From Haloarcula sp. DT43 (GTDB lineage Archaea > Halobacteriota > Halobacteria > Halobacteriales > Haloarculaceae), in contig NZ_JAYMGZ010000002.1 in the NCBI RefSeq assembly GCF_037078405.1, forward strand, positions 186,001 to 250,000: a stretch of DNA of 64,000 bases, written 5' to 3'. The notes below the pieces were generated by a model that saw only the letters and a program-made list of their open reading frames with translations, ran no database searches and was not told the DNA's origin. Position numbers and translations under genes: made by a program. Positions 1 to 11,157 of the stretch are shown here, piece by piece; position 1 is the first letter of the stretch, and each line of letters begins with the position of its first letter.

Positions 1-1052
1 CGTACAACCGGTCTTCGCTCGACGTCGGCGTCGCGGTCGCGGCCGGGTCCCGCGACATCCGGAGCGACTACGCGACGACGAACTTCGAGCGGCAGTTCTT
101 CCAGCAGGACAGCGAACTCGCCCGCGACCGCCTGGTCGACGAGACGCTGACCGACATCGAGAGCCAGCGGACGGACCTGGAACGACGGCACCGGGTCGCA
201 ATCCAGCGGTACGCCAGCGGTGCGATAACCGCCACGGAGTTCCTGCGACAGCGCGCGCTGGTCGACGCCGAGTCCCGGCAGCTGGCCGACCGGCTCGAAC
301 GGGTTCGGACGGCCGCCGGCACCGCGCCGGACTACTCGCTGTCGCCGGACCAGCGCTTCCGGCTGGAGAACAACCGGGGCGTGCTCAGGACGTACCGCGG
401 CCCGATAAGCCAGCGCATCAGCGCCGAAACCGCTGGGACGACCGAGCCCCACGCAGTGTACGTCGAGGCGTCCGCGGAGGGCTACATGCTGTCGACGGTC
501 GCCGACGGGCGGTACACGCGCGAAACGTACCTCGGTCAGGACCGCGAGCCGACGGCGGTTGACCAGTTCGCCCAGACCGACGACCCCCTCGGTGCGGTCA
601 ACACGCGGGCGGAGAGCCTCTACCCGTGGCTCTACAGCGAGCAGTACCCGTCCGTCCAGGCCTACGGCCGGAGCGCGATATACCAGATTCAGGCCGACCA
701 CCCGAACGGACAGTTGACCGCCTACCTCGACGGCGGCACGACGAACGTCTTCTACGAAACCCAGCACCTCGAACTGACGACGGTCGACCGGTCGGAGGTG
801 GCGACGAACGTGAACGGGTCGGTCCGCGTCCGCGTCCAGCAGTCCTTCGAGTCGGGACCGCTGCTACTCACGGTCACCGACAACAGCACGGGCGCTACGA
901 CGGACGCGACCGTCCGGATAAACGGCAAGCGAATCGGAACCACCGGCGCTGACGGCGCTCTCTGGACGGTCGAACCCCGCGGGCAGTACACGGTCACCGC
1001 CACCACGCAGGCCGGCGACCGCGTGCGGGTCCCTGTCAGCGGGGCGGCGTAA
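1..1052 (+). CDS. Hypothetical haloarchaeal protein, 5' end cut by window start
   Basis: The reading frame is open from base 3 to the stop at 1050-1052, so about 349 C-terminal residues are visible and the start lies outside the window. The first half is rich in charged and Gln residues with heptad-like spacing (ERQFFQQDSELARDRLVDE onward) and looks helical or coiled-coil. The last ~90 residues look like a small beta-sandwich domain of the Ig or carboxypeptidase-regulatory type (VRINGKRIGTTGADGALW). I recall secreted or membrane-anchored DUF-type proteins of this kind upstream of haloarchaeal ATP synthase loci, but I cannot name a function. It is convergent with the methyltransferase that follows. 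Confidence 0.6.
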   Translation, partial: YNRSSLDVGVAVAAGSRDIRSDYATTNFERQFFQQDSELARDRLVDETLTDIESQRTDLERRHRVAIQRYASGAITATEFLRQRALVDAESRQLADRLERVRTAAGTAPDYSLSPDQRFRLENNRGVLRTYRGPISQRISAETAGTTEPHAVYVEASAEGYMLSTVADGRYTRETYLGQDREPTAVDQFAQTDDPLGAVNTRAESLYPWLYSEQYPSVQAYGRSAIYQIQADHPNGQLTAYLDGGTTNVFYETQHLELTTVDRSEVATNVNGSVRVRVQQSFESGPLLLTVTDNSTGATTDATVRINGKRIGTTGADGALWTVEPRGQYTVTATTQAGDRVRVPVSGAA

Positions 1053-1104
1053 GCAAAGTGGACGACTGAGGGCGGCCCGGTGGCCGTCTCACGCCTGCCG
1101 TCAC

Positions 1105-1158
1105 TCGGGCACTTGCGCAATCGTCGTAATCGCACACGGACTACCGGGCCGGGACTGC
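1105..1158 (-). repeat. 54-bp copy of the methyltransferase 3' end (53/54 match to 1259-1312)
   Basis: Bases 1105-1158 match 1259-1312 at every position except one (A at 1136, G at 1290). The second copy is the 3' end of the methyltransferase on the minus strand. Read in the same sense, the first copy still encodes the last residues (QSRPGSPCAITTIAQVPE) followed by its own TGA stop. It is therefore a gene-tail duplication, 154 bp downstream of the intact end, in otherwise noncoding DNA between two convergent genes. Confidence 0.9.
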
Positions 1159-1254
1159 CGTACCACCTTTTTCCGGTTCGGGTGACCGTCGGCCACCACT
1201 CACCGCAAAAACGTGGATGAAAAAGCGGCCACTCACTTCACTCGTGGCCGAGGG

Positions 1255-1875
1255 TTATTCGGGCACTTGCGCAATCGTCGTAATCGCACGCGGACTACCG
1301 GGCCGGGACTGCTGGATGTGGTGTTCGAACTCCTCGAACCCGGCCTCGGTGAACATCCTATCGGCCTCTTCCTCGTCGTAAAACAGCATGATGGCGTCGG
1401 CCATCTTCTGGAAGACGGTCGAGTTGGGGTAGTCGGGGCCGACGATGAGGACCCGGCCGCCGGGCTTCGTCAGCCGCCGGCACTCGGCGAGGGCCTCGAC
1501 GGGGTTGGGCCAGTACTCGATTGAGCCCGAGGACCACACGACGTCGAAGCTATCGTCCTTGAACGGTAGCCGCTCGGCGTCGCCGAGGTGGTAGCGGACG
1601 TCGCCGAACTTGCCGAACTTCTCGTAGGCTTTGGAGAGCTGGTGGGGGCTCTGGTCGAGCCCGTACACCGTGTCGACGTGTTCGAGGAGCCCCTCGGTGG
1701 CGAAGCCGGTGCCACAGCCGACGTCGAGAACCCTGTCGTCGGGCGAGAGGTCGAGCATGTCGATTGCCTCGTCGCGCATCCGCTCGTCCCAGATGAAGGG
1801 GTTGATCTGGTCGTACACCTTCGAGAGGTACTTGTAGAACGTCCGCGCGCGGGCTTTGTTCTCGAGGACTCCCAT
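1255..1875 (-). CDS. SAM-dependent methyltransferase, probable quinone (menaquinone-type) methylase
   Basis: This 206-residue class I methyltransferase carries the SAM-binding motif I VLDVGCGTGFATEG (about residues 49-62), an acidic motif II at YGLDQS, and a post-II segment FDVVWSSGSIEYWPNP. The overall shape resembles MPBQ/MSBQ and menaquinone methyltransferases (opening helix FYKYLSKVYDQINPF). In haloarchaea such genes next to the ATP synthase locus have been annotated as menG-like, so menaquinone ring methylation is the likely role, inferred from family and context. It is divergent from atpH and convergent with the truncated gene before it. Its last 54 bp are duplicated at 1105-1158. Confidence 0.75.
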   Translation of the reverse strand: MGVLENKARARTFYKYLSKVYDQINPFIWDERMRDEAIDMLDLSPDDRVLDVGCGTGFATEGLLEHVDTVYGLDQSPHQLSKAYEKFGKFGDVRYHLGDAERLPFKDDSFDVVWSSGSIEYWPNPVEALAECRRLTKPGGRVLIVGPDYPNSTVFQKMADAIMLFYDEEEADRMFTEAGFEEFEHHIQQSRPGSPRAITTIAQVPE

Positions 1876-1952
1876 CGCCGTCGGTTTGGGGCTTGGCGGT
1901 CATAATTCCCCGGATTTCGGCCGGTCCGTCACGCGCGGAAACTTCGCAACTA

Positions 1953-1960
1953 CCAAATAG
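1953..1960 (+). promoter_or_regulatory. Possible TATA box of the ATP synthase operon
   Basis: A small AT-rich patch (CCAAATAG) lies about 34 bp before the atpH start codon in an otherwise GC-rich intergenic stretch. The spacing suits an archaeal TATA box with a very short leader, but the match to a TTTAWA-type core is poor. Confidence 0.3.
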
Positions 1961-1990
1961 CCGCTCTGGCAACGCTCACATGATTAGAGA

Positions 1991-2323
1991 ATGCCACGGC
2001 CAGAAGTTCTCGACAGGATACAAGAGGCCGAGCAGGAGGCCGACGAAATCGTCGCAGAGGCCGAACAAGACCGCGAGGACCGCATCGCGGAGGCTCGCGA
2101 GGAAGCCGAGGAAATCCGCGAAACCGCGCGAGAGGAGGCCGAATCGGCTGCCGAGGACCGCCTCGAATCGGCTCGCGAAGAGATCGAGGCCGAGCGCGAG
2201 CAGCTCATCGAGGACGGTGAGAGCGCCCGCGAGGACCTCGAACAGCAGGCCAGTGAACAGATCGACGAGGTAGTCGAATACGTCACAGACCTGTTCGAGG
2301 AGGCGGTGCATGCTCAGACCTGA
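1991..2323 (+). CDS. atpH: A-type ATP synthase subunit H
   Basis: This 110-residue protein is almost entirely charged and alpha-helical, with heptad-like Glu/Ala/Arg repeats (EEAEEIRETAREEAESAAED) typical of subunit H. Subunit H pairs with subunit E in the peripheral stalk that holds the A1 head against rotor torque. It opens the operon. The ATG at 1991 follows the probable promoter by about 30 nt. Its 3' end overlaps the atpI start by 14 bp, which suggests translational coupling. The length is normal for haloarchaeal AhaH. Confidence 0.9.
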   Translation: MPRPEVLDRIQEAEQEADEIVAEAEQDREDRIAEAREEAEEIRETAREEAESAAEDRLESAREEIEAEREQLIEDGESAREDLEQQASEQIDEVVEYVTDLFEEAVHAQT

Positions 2324-4556
2324 GAAGATGTGCCGCGTCTCGGTGACGGGGTCGAAGCGAACGATGGAGCGGACTATCGAGGCCGTCCACGACCTCGATA
2401 TGCTCCACGTCACCGAATACGACGGCTCCTGGGACGGGTTCGAACCGGGGAACTCGCTTTCGGGGACCAACGAGGTCTCCGATAAGCTCGTCACGGTTCG
2501 CTCGCTGCAGTCCATCCTCGACGTCAGCGAAGAAGACGCCGGTCCGACCCGCGTCGTCACCGACGAGGCCATCGAGGAGCAACTCGAAGCGGTCCGCACG
2601 GCGGTCAACGACCTCGACGACCGGCGCGACGAGGTCCGTGACGAGCTCCGGGCCGTCGAGGACCGCATCAACACGATGGCGCCGTTCGTCACGCTCGGCA
2701 TCGACCTGGACCTTCTCCGCGGCTACGACTCGCTGTCCGTCGTCGTCGGCGAGGGCGACAGCGACGAAATCGAGGCCGAACTCGAAGACAGCGACGTCGG
2801 GACCTTCGAGCTGTTCACCGAGGACGGCGTCGTCGCCGTGTTCGCACAGGCGGAAAAAGACGCCCTGCAGGACGCGCTGGTCGGGGCGACGTTCTCCCGG
2901 CTCGAAATCCCGGACGGCGACGGCGACCCGTCGACGTACCTCGAGGAGCTGGAACACGAGAAACAGCAGCTCGAATCGAAGCTCTCGACCGTCGAGGACG
3001 AACTCGACGAGCTCCGGCTCGACCACGCCGGGTTCCTGCTCGCCGCCGAGGAGAAACTGGCCATCGAGGCCCAGAAGGGCGAAGCGCCGCTGACGTTCGC
3101 GACGACGGAGAACGCCTTCATCGCCGAGGGCTGGATTCCCGACGAGCGCTACGCGGAGTTCGAACGCGCCGTCTCCGACGCCGTCGGCGACGCGGTCGAC
3201 ATCGACAAGATAGAGATAGCCGAGTACGACAGCGAGGGCCACGCCGAGTCCCACGAGGAAGTCGAGCGCGAGGGCGGCAACGGCGGCGAACCCGTCGGCA
3301 GTTCCGTCGACGCGCCTGAAAGCGGGCGCCAACCCCAGGAGACCGTCGCCGACGGCGGCGTCATCACCATGGGCGACGACGCGCCGCCGGTCATCCAGGA
3401 CAACCCGAGCGGGGTCCGGCCGTTCGAGGACCTCGTCGAGGTCGTCAACCGGCCGAAGTACGGCGAGTTCGACCCGACGGTCGCCTTCTTCCTGACGTTC
3501 CCGGCCTTCTTCGGGTTCATGATCGGCGACCTCGGGTACGGGCTACTGTACCTGGCGCTGGGCTACGGGCTGTACTCGAAGGTCGACAGCGACGTGCTGA
3601 AGAGCCTCGGTGGCGTCGGCATGTGGGCGGGCGGATTCACCGCGCTGTTCGGCGTGCTGTACGGCGAAGTCTTCGGGCTCCACCAGCTCGGCGAAATCGT
3701 CTGGGGCGGTCACCCGCCGATGCACAAGGGGCTCCAGCCGGCATACTCCAACTACGCGCTGGCCTGGCTGACGCTGAGCCTGCTCGCCGGGACGGCGCAC
3801 CTCGCCGCGGGCTGGGTGTTCGACTTCGTCGAGAACCTGAGCCACGGCCTCTGGGACGCCATCACCGAGAGCGGCTCCTGGCTGCTGATGCTGTTTGGCC
3901 TCTGGGCGTGGGTGTTCTCCGGTGCGAACGGCGCAGCGCCGGACTTCCTCTACACTGCCGAGGCGGGCGTCTTCGCCGGGAACCCGTACGCGTGGGGCTT
4001 TACGGGACTGCCTGCTATCAACCTCTTTACGATTCCGGGGCTGGGCGCGCCGTTCTCGGCGTGGCTGATTCTCTTCTTCGCCGGTATCGTGTTGCTGGCC
4101 CTCGCCGACCCCATCGAGGTCGTCGAGTTCCTCAACGTGCTGGTGAACGTCCTGTCGTACACGCGGCTGGCCGCCGTGTTGTTGGCCAAGGCCGGGATGG
4201 CCTTCGTGGTCAACCTCCTGTTCTTCGGGGCCTACGTCGACAGTAAGGGCGGTTGGCACTTCGGTATCGGTGGCATGCCGACGATACCCGAAGGGACGGA
4301 GTCGGTGATGTATCACGGCTACGAGGTCACGAGCGTGACCTTCCCCGGGCTCGTCCACTCCGGCATCGCCGCCGCGCTGGTCGGGGTACTCATCTTGGTC
4401 ATCGGGCACCTGCTCGTGCTGGTGCTGGGTATCACCAGCGCCGGCCTGCAGGGCGTCCGACTCGAGTACGTGGAGTTCTTCGGTAAGTTCTTCGAGGGCG
4501 GCGGGAAGCAGTACAATCCGTTCGGCTACGAGCGCAACTACACGACTGAAGACTGA
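2310..4556 (+). CDS. atpI: A-type ATP synthase subunit I (membrane stator, a-subunit equivalent)
   Basis: This 748-residue protein has a cytosolic N-terminal half with coiled-coil segments (roughly residues 80-125 and 205-240), then a membrane domain from about residue 390 with some seven to eight hydrophobic helices. The helix with VEFLNVLVNVLSYTRLAAVLLAKAG contains the conserved Arg (SYTR) that faces the c-ring carboxylate during proton translocation. Between the halves, about residues 310-350, lies a low-complexity Gly/Glu/His linker (GHAESHEEVEREGGNGGEP). The start MLRPEKMCRVSVTG is the usual family start. A 218-bp gap separates it from atpK. Confidence 0.95.
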   Translation: MLRPEKMCRVSVTGSKRTMERTIEAVHDLDMLHVTEYDGSWDGFEPGNSLSGTNEVSDKLVTVRSLQSILDVSEEDAGPTRVVTDEAIEEQLEAVRTAVNDLDDRRDEVRDELRAVEDRINTMAPFVTLGIDLDLLRGYDSLSVVVGEGDSDEIEAELEDSDVGTFELFTEDGVVAVFAQAEKDALQDALVGATFSRLEIPDGDGDPSTYLEELEHEKQQLESKLSTVEDELDELRLDHAGFLLAAEEKLAIEAQKGEAPLTFATTENAFIAEGWIPDERYAEFERAVSDAVGDAVDIDKIEIAEYDSEGHAESHEEVEREGGNGGEPVGSSVDAPESGRQPQETVADGGVITMGDDAPPVIQDNPSGVRPFEDLVEVVNRPKYGEFDPTVAFFLTFPAFFGFMIGDLGYGLLYLALGYGLYSKVDSDVLKSLGGVGMWAGGFTALFGVLYGEVFGLHQLGEIVWGGHPPMHKGLQPAYSNYALAWLTLSLLAGTAHLAAGWVFDFVENLSHGLWDAITESGSWLLMLFGLWAWVFSGANGAAPDFLYTAEAGVFAGNPYAWGFTGLPAINLFTIPGLGAPFSAWLILFFAGIVLLALADPIEVVEFLNVLVNVLSYTRLAAVLLAKAGMAFVVNLLFFGAYVDSKGGWHFGIGGMPTIPEGTESVMYHGYEVTSVTFPGLVHSGIAAALVGVLILVIGHLLVLVLGITSAGLQGVRLEYVEFFGKFFEGGGKQYNPFGYERNYTTED

Positions 4557-4708
4557 GCGCGCGCTTCCCCCGCTTTCGGCCTGACAGTGGCCGTTTACCG
4601 CCGGTTTCCTTTTCTGTCTCGTGAGTGTCGACTGCCACACGCTCACAACCGACGACAGCAGAGCCGCTAAACCGCCCGAACAGCACGCTGACGAACCGTT
4701 TTGGGAAG

Positions 4709-4717
4709 CTTTATGAA
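4709..4717 (+). promoter_or_regulatory. Probable internal TATA box before atpK
   Basis: CTTTATGAA lies in the 218-bp gap between atpI and atpK, whereas most other genes of this operon overlap or nearly touch. Initiation about 25-27 nt downstream would give a leader of about 35-40 nt before the atpK ATG at 4775. It would allow extra transcription of the c-subunit, which is needed in many copies per complex. Confidence 0.4.
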
Positions 4718-4774
4718 CTACGTGGATTCACATACGCCTGTTCGGACACGAGCAATTCCAGAGACTACACATCC

Positions 4775-5032
4775 ATGATCGAAACCATCGCACTCCTTGT
4801 CAACGCAGTACTGCAGGAAGGTGCCAGTGCTCCAGCTATTCCGGCTTCCGCCGGCGCAGCGCTCGCAGTCGGACTCGCCGCGCTCGGTTCGGGGTATGCG
4901 GAACGTGGTATCGGGGCCGCCGCCGTCGGCGCAATCGCTGAGGACGAGAGCATGTTCGGCCGCGGGCTCATCCTAACAGTCCTGCCGGAAACGCTCGTCA
5001 TTCTCGCGCTTGTCGTCGTCTTCGTCGTCTAA
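4775..5032 (+). CDS. atpK: A-type ATP synthase subunit K (c-ring proteolipid)
   Basis: This 85-residue two-helix hairpin is the rotor-ring proteolipid. TM1 is Ala/Gly-rich (SAGAALAVGLAALGSG) and TM2 is FGRGLILTVLPETLVILALVV. Glu72, in PET, is the ion-binding carboxylate. I chose the ATG at 4775 because longer in-frame starts add an implausible polar extension and because MIETIALLVNAVLQ starts like its homologues. It is a single-hairpin form, not the duplicated V-type proteolipid. No Na+-binding signature is obvious, so H+ coupling is inferred. A leader of about 40 nt and its own promoter are likely. Confidence 0.93.
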   Translation: MIETIALLVNAVLQEGASAPAIPASAGAALAVGLAALGSGYAERGIGAAAVGAIAEDESMFGRGLILTVLPETLVILALVVVFVV

Positions 5033-5054
5033 CAACACTCCGCCTTTTCCAATA

Positions 5055-5639
5055 ATGAGCCTTCAAACAGTCGTAGAGGATATCCGCGACGAGGCCCGCG
5101 CGCGTGCTCAGGAGATTAGCGACGAGGCCGACGAACGTGCCGAGGAGATAATCGCCGACGCCGAGGCCGACGCCGAGCAGATCCGCGAGGACCGCGAGGC
5201 CGAGGTCGAGCGGACCATCGAGCAGGAGCGGGAGCAGCGGCTCTCCTCCGCGAAGCTCGAGGCCAAGCAGGCCCGACTCAACGCCCGGCGTGACATCCTC
5301 GAAGACGTTCACGGCGACGTCGAGGACGCGCTCGCGGCCCTCGAAGGGGACAGACGAGAGGAACTGACACGCGCACTGCTTGACGCCGCCGTCGACGAGT
5401 TCGACGACAGCGACGAGCTGTCGGTGTACGGCCGTGCGTCTGACCAGTCGCTTCTCGAGGATGTACTCGAAGACTACGACGGCGCGACCTACGCCGGCGA
5501 GCGGGACTGCCTCGGCGGCGTCGTCGTCGAGAGCAGCGAGTCACGAGTCCGTGTCAACAACACGTTCGATTCCATCCTGGAGGACGTCTGGGAGGACAAC
5601 CTGAAAGCAATCAGCAACCGCCTGTTCGAAGACCAATGA
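5055..5639 (+). CDS. atpE: A-type ATP synthase subunit E
   Basis: This 194-residue peripheral stalk subunit has a long charged N-terminal helix (about residues 1-100, e.g. ARAQEISDEADERAEEIIAD) that pairs with subunit H, followed by a globular C-terminal domain (GGVVVESSESRVRVNNTFDS) that binds the A1 head. The ATG at 5055 is 22 bp after atpK. In-frame codons further upstream would overlap atpK. Its stop overlaps the atpC start as ATGA at 5636-5639. Confidence 0.93.
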   Translation: MSLQTVVEDIRDEARARAQEISDEADERAEEIIADAEADAEQIREDREAEVERTIEQEREQRLSSAKLEAKQARLNARRDILEDVHGDVEDALAALEGDRREELTRALLDAAVDEFDDSDELSVYGRASDQSLLEDVLEDYDGATYAGERDCLGGVVVESSESRVRVNNTFDSILEDVWEDNLKAISNRLFEDQ

Positions 5640-6709
5640 GTTCGCGAACGGGAACGAGCGGCCAGGGAAGCAACTACGAGTACGTCATCGCGCGGGTCCG
5701 AGCCCGTAGCGCGGCGCTGTTCGACGACGACGACTACCGGAAACTGGTCCGCATGGGGACGGGCGAAATCGCCCGCTTCATGGAGGAAACCGAGTACGAG
5801 ACCGAGATGAACGCGCTCGGCTCCCGGTACGACGGCGTCGACCTCGTCGAGTACGCGCTGAACCGGAACCTCGCGAAACACTTCGACGACCTGCTTCGCT
5901 GGTCCGAGGGGGCGCTGTACGACTACATCGCCCGCTACCTGCGGAAGTTCGACGTGTGGAACGTCAAGACCGTCATCCGCGGGCTCTACTCCGACGCCGA
6001 ACGGACGGAGGTCGAGGACGACCTCATCCGGGCGGGGGAGTTCACCGACCGGCGCATCGAGGACCTGCTGAACGCCGGCTCTATCGAGGAGGTCGTCGAG
6101 CGACTCGACGACACTATCTTCGGCGAGTCGCTGGCTGAGGCCTTCGACGTCTACGAGGAGAGCGGCGTCCTCGTGCCCTTGGAGAACGCGCTCGACCGCG
6201 CGTTCTACGAAACGCTGCTGTCGGGGCTGCCGGACAATCCGGAGGTCGACAGCCCGACCGGGCTGTACGTCGAGTTCCTCGAAACCGAGGTCGACTTCCG
6301 GAACCTCCGGAACGCGCTCCGGCTGGCCCACAGTGGTGCCGACATCGACCCCTCCGAGTACTTCATCGAGGGCGGCCAGCTGTTCGACGAACAGACGGTC
6401 GCGCAGCTGTCGACGAACCTCGACCAGCTGGTGGGGGCCGTCCGCGAGAGCAGGTACGGTGAGGACCTCGACCAGGCGCTGTCGGCGCTCGAAGAGGCCG
6501 ACAACCTCATCGACTTCGAGCGGGCGCTGGACGCGGCGCTGCTCGAGTACGCCGACCGGCTCTCGAACCGCTATCCGCTGTCGGTCTGTCCGGTGTTGTC
6601 GTACGTCCTCGCGAAGGAGCGCGAGGTCGACAACATCCGGGCCATCGCCCGCGGTCGCGAGGCCGGCCTCGGTCCCGACGAAGTCGAACAGGAGCTGGTG
6701 ATACTATGA
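5636..6709 (+). CDS. atpC: A-type ATP synthase subunit C (rotor-axle coupling protein)
   Basis: This 357-residue all-helical protein belongs to the V/A-ATPase subunit C/d family (YEYVIARVRARSAALFDDDDY near the start; VCPVLSYVLAKEREVDNIRAIARG near the end). It sits as a funnel on the c-ring and links it to the central stalk. The conserved C-terminal helix containing AKEREVDNIR is diagnostic. It overlaps atpE and atpF by 4 bp each (ATGA), so the three genes are translationally coupled. Confidence 0.93.
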   Translation: MSSRTGTSGQGSNYEYVIARVRARSAALFDDDDYRKLVRMGTGEIARFMEETEYETEMNALGSRYDGVDLVEYALNRNLAKHFDDLLRWSEGALYDYIARYLRKFDVWNVKTVIRGLYSDAERTEVEDDLIRAGEFTDRRIEDLLNAGSIEEVVERLDDTIFGESLAEAFDVYEESGVLVPLENALDRAFYETLLSGLPDNPEVDSPTGLYVEFLETEVDFRNLRNALRLAHSGADIDPSEYFIEGGQLFDEQTVAQLSTNLDQLVGAVRESRYGEDLDQALSALEEADNLIDFERALDAALLEYADRLSNRYPLSVCPVLSYVLAKEREVDNIRAIARGREAGLGPDEVEQELVIL

Positions 6710-7029
6710 GCCAGGAGATAGCTGTCATCGGGAGCCCGGAGTTCACGACGGGCTTTCGGCTAGCTGGCGTCCGCAAGTTCGCGGACGTGCCTGCCGAGGA
6801 GAAAGACGAGCAACTCGACGACGCCGTCGAGGAGATGCTCAACGACGACGACGTCGGCATCGTCGTGATGCACGACGACGACCTGTCGCATCTCTCACGC
6901 GGTGTCAGGCAGGACGCGGAGACGAGTGTCGAGCCGGTGATGGTCACGCTCGGCGGCGGCACTGGGAGCGGCGGACTGCGTGAACAGATAAAACGAGCCA
7001 TCGGTATCGACCTGATGGACGAGGACTAA
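6706..7029 (+). CDS. atpF: A-type ATP synthase subunit F
   Basis: This 107-residue Rossmann-like central-stalk subunit starts [21 protein letters not shown], a conserved opening in which the GSPEFTTGF loop is typical. The middle contains [13 protein letters not shown]. It ends in a helix ([18 protein letters not shown]) that inserts into the catalytic head. It starts inside the atpC stop and ends 2 bp before the atpA ATG. Confidence 0.92.
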   Translation: MSQEIAVIGSPEFTTGFRLAGVRKFADVPAEEKDEQLDDAVEEMLNDDDVGIVVMHDDDLSHLSRGVRQDAETSVEPVMVTLGGGTGSGGLREQIKRAIGIDLMDED

Positions 7030-7031
7030 CC

Positions 7032-8792
<1,761 letters not shown>

Positions 8793-8794
8793 CA

Positions 8795-10207
<1,413 letters not shown>

Positions 10208-10243
10208 CGACGGCCCTACATCTCACGGCCGCCCGCCGTTTGT

Positions 10244-10272
10244 ACCTAATATTTTGGGTATGCCACTATTTC
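10244..10272 (+). promoter_or_regulatory. Putative rhodopsin promoter: Bat-type upstream element plus TATA-like box
   Basis: The 15-mer ACCTAATATTTTGGG at 10244-10258 agrees at 9 of the 13 defined positions with the Halobacterium bop upstream activating sequence as I remember it (ACCCNACTAGTTNGG). It is followed by a TATA-like CTATTTCG around 10266-10273, about 30 bp before the rhodopsin ATG at 10301. The order and spacing copy the bop promoter. The element lies in the atpB-rhodopsin gap and would give the pump gene its own control. The match is by eye and partial. Confidence 0.45.
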
Positions 10273-10300
10273 GCTTTGAGTGCCTAATGTAAACTGCACT

Positions 10301-11053
10301 ATGCCAGCACCAGGGAGCGAAGGAATTTGGCTGTGGTTAGGTACAGCGGGCATGTTCCTCGGCATGCTATACTTCATCGCGCGTGGCTGGGGCCAGACCG
10401 ACGACAGGCGCCAGAAGTTCTACATCGCGACGATACTCATCACGGCAATCGCGTTCGTGAACTATCTCGCGATGGCGCTCGGGTTCGGGCTGACGTTCAT
10501 CGAGTTCGGCGGGTCGGAACACCCCATCTACTGGGCGCGATACACCGACTGGCTGTTCACGACGCCGCTGCTGTTGTACGACCTCGGGCTGCTCGCGGGA
10601 GCAGACCGGAACACAATCTACTCGCTCGTCAGCCTCGACGTGCTGATGATCGGGACCGGTGTGGTCGCGACGCTGAGCGCGGGCAGCGGCGTGCTGTCGG
10701 CCGGCGCGGAACGGCTGGTCTGGTGGGGCATCAGCACCGCGTTCCTGCTGGTCCTGCTGTACTTCCTGTTCAGCTCGCTGTCCGGCCGGGTCAGCGACTT
10801 GCCCAGTGACACGCGCAGCACCTTCAAGACGTTGCGCAACCTCGTGACTGTCGTGTGGCTGGTGTACCCGGTGTGGTGGCTCGTCGGCACTGAGGGGCTC
10901 AGCCTCGTCGGTATCGGCATCGAGACGGCCGGCTTCATGGTCATCGACCTAGTCGCGAAGGTCGGCTTCGGCTTCATCCTGCTCCGGAGCCACGGCGTGC
11001 TTGACGGTGCAGTTGAGTCCACCGCCACCGGCGCGACGCCCGCGGACGACTAA
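10301..11053 (+). CDS. bop: Light-driven proton pump, bacteriorhodopsin of the cruxrhodopsin type
   Basis: This is a 250-residue, seven-helix retinal protein. All functional residues of an outward proton pump are visible: the Schiff-base lysine K220 ([10 protein letters not shown]), the counter-ion pair D83 ([10 protein letters not shown]) and D216, the proton donor D94 (LLLYDLGLL), and the release-group glutamates E198 and E208. Sequence and length match Haloarcula cruxrhodopsins from memory. I chose the ATG at 10301 ([12 protein letters not shown]); a GTG at 10280 adds seven residues not expected in the family. It lies 93 bp after atpB and 104 bp before atpD, on the same strand, with its own promoter signals and a T6 run behind it. 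Confidence 0.95.
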   Translation: MPAPGSEGIWLWLGTAGMFLGMLYFIARGWGQTDDRRQKFYIATILITAIAFVNYLAMALGFGLTFIEFGGSEHPIYWARYTDWLFTTPLLLYDLGLLAGADRNTIYSLVSLDVLMIGTGVVATLSAGSGVLSAGAERLVWWGISTAFLLVLLYFLFSSLSGRVSDLPSDTRSTFKTLRNLVTVVWLVYPVWWLVGTEGLSLVGIGIETAGFMVIDLVAKVGFGFILLRSHGVLDGAVESTATGATPADD

Positions 11054-11071
11054 CGACGGTCGCCGACTCCG

Positions 11072-11077
11072 TTTTTT
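11072..11077 (+). terminator. Oligo-T terminator after the rhodopsin gene
   Basis: Six consecutive T residues lie 18 bp after the rhodopsin stop, in the short gap before atpD. Archaeal RNA polymerase commonly terminates at such T runs. Together with the upstream element it suggests a discrete rhodopsin transcript within the ATP synthase locus. Confidence 0.5.
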
Positions 11078-11157
11078 CAGTGCCAATCCGGTAGCGACGG
11101 TGCACGGGCCGTAATAACTGGAAACCGTTAACTGCCTACGTCGAAAACAGGCCCGTA

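Noticed and set aside
2283-3332. Minus-strand open frame across atpI
   Set aside because: Shadow of the acidic coiled-coil part of atpI; no family features and no promoter.
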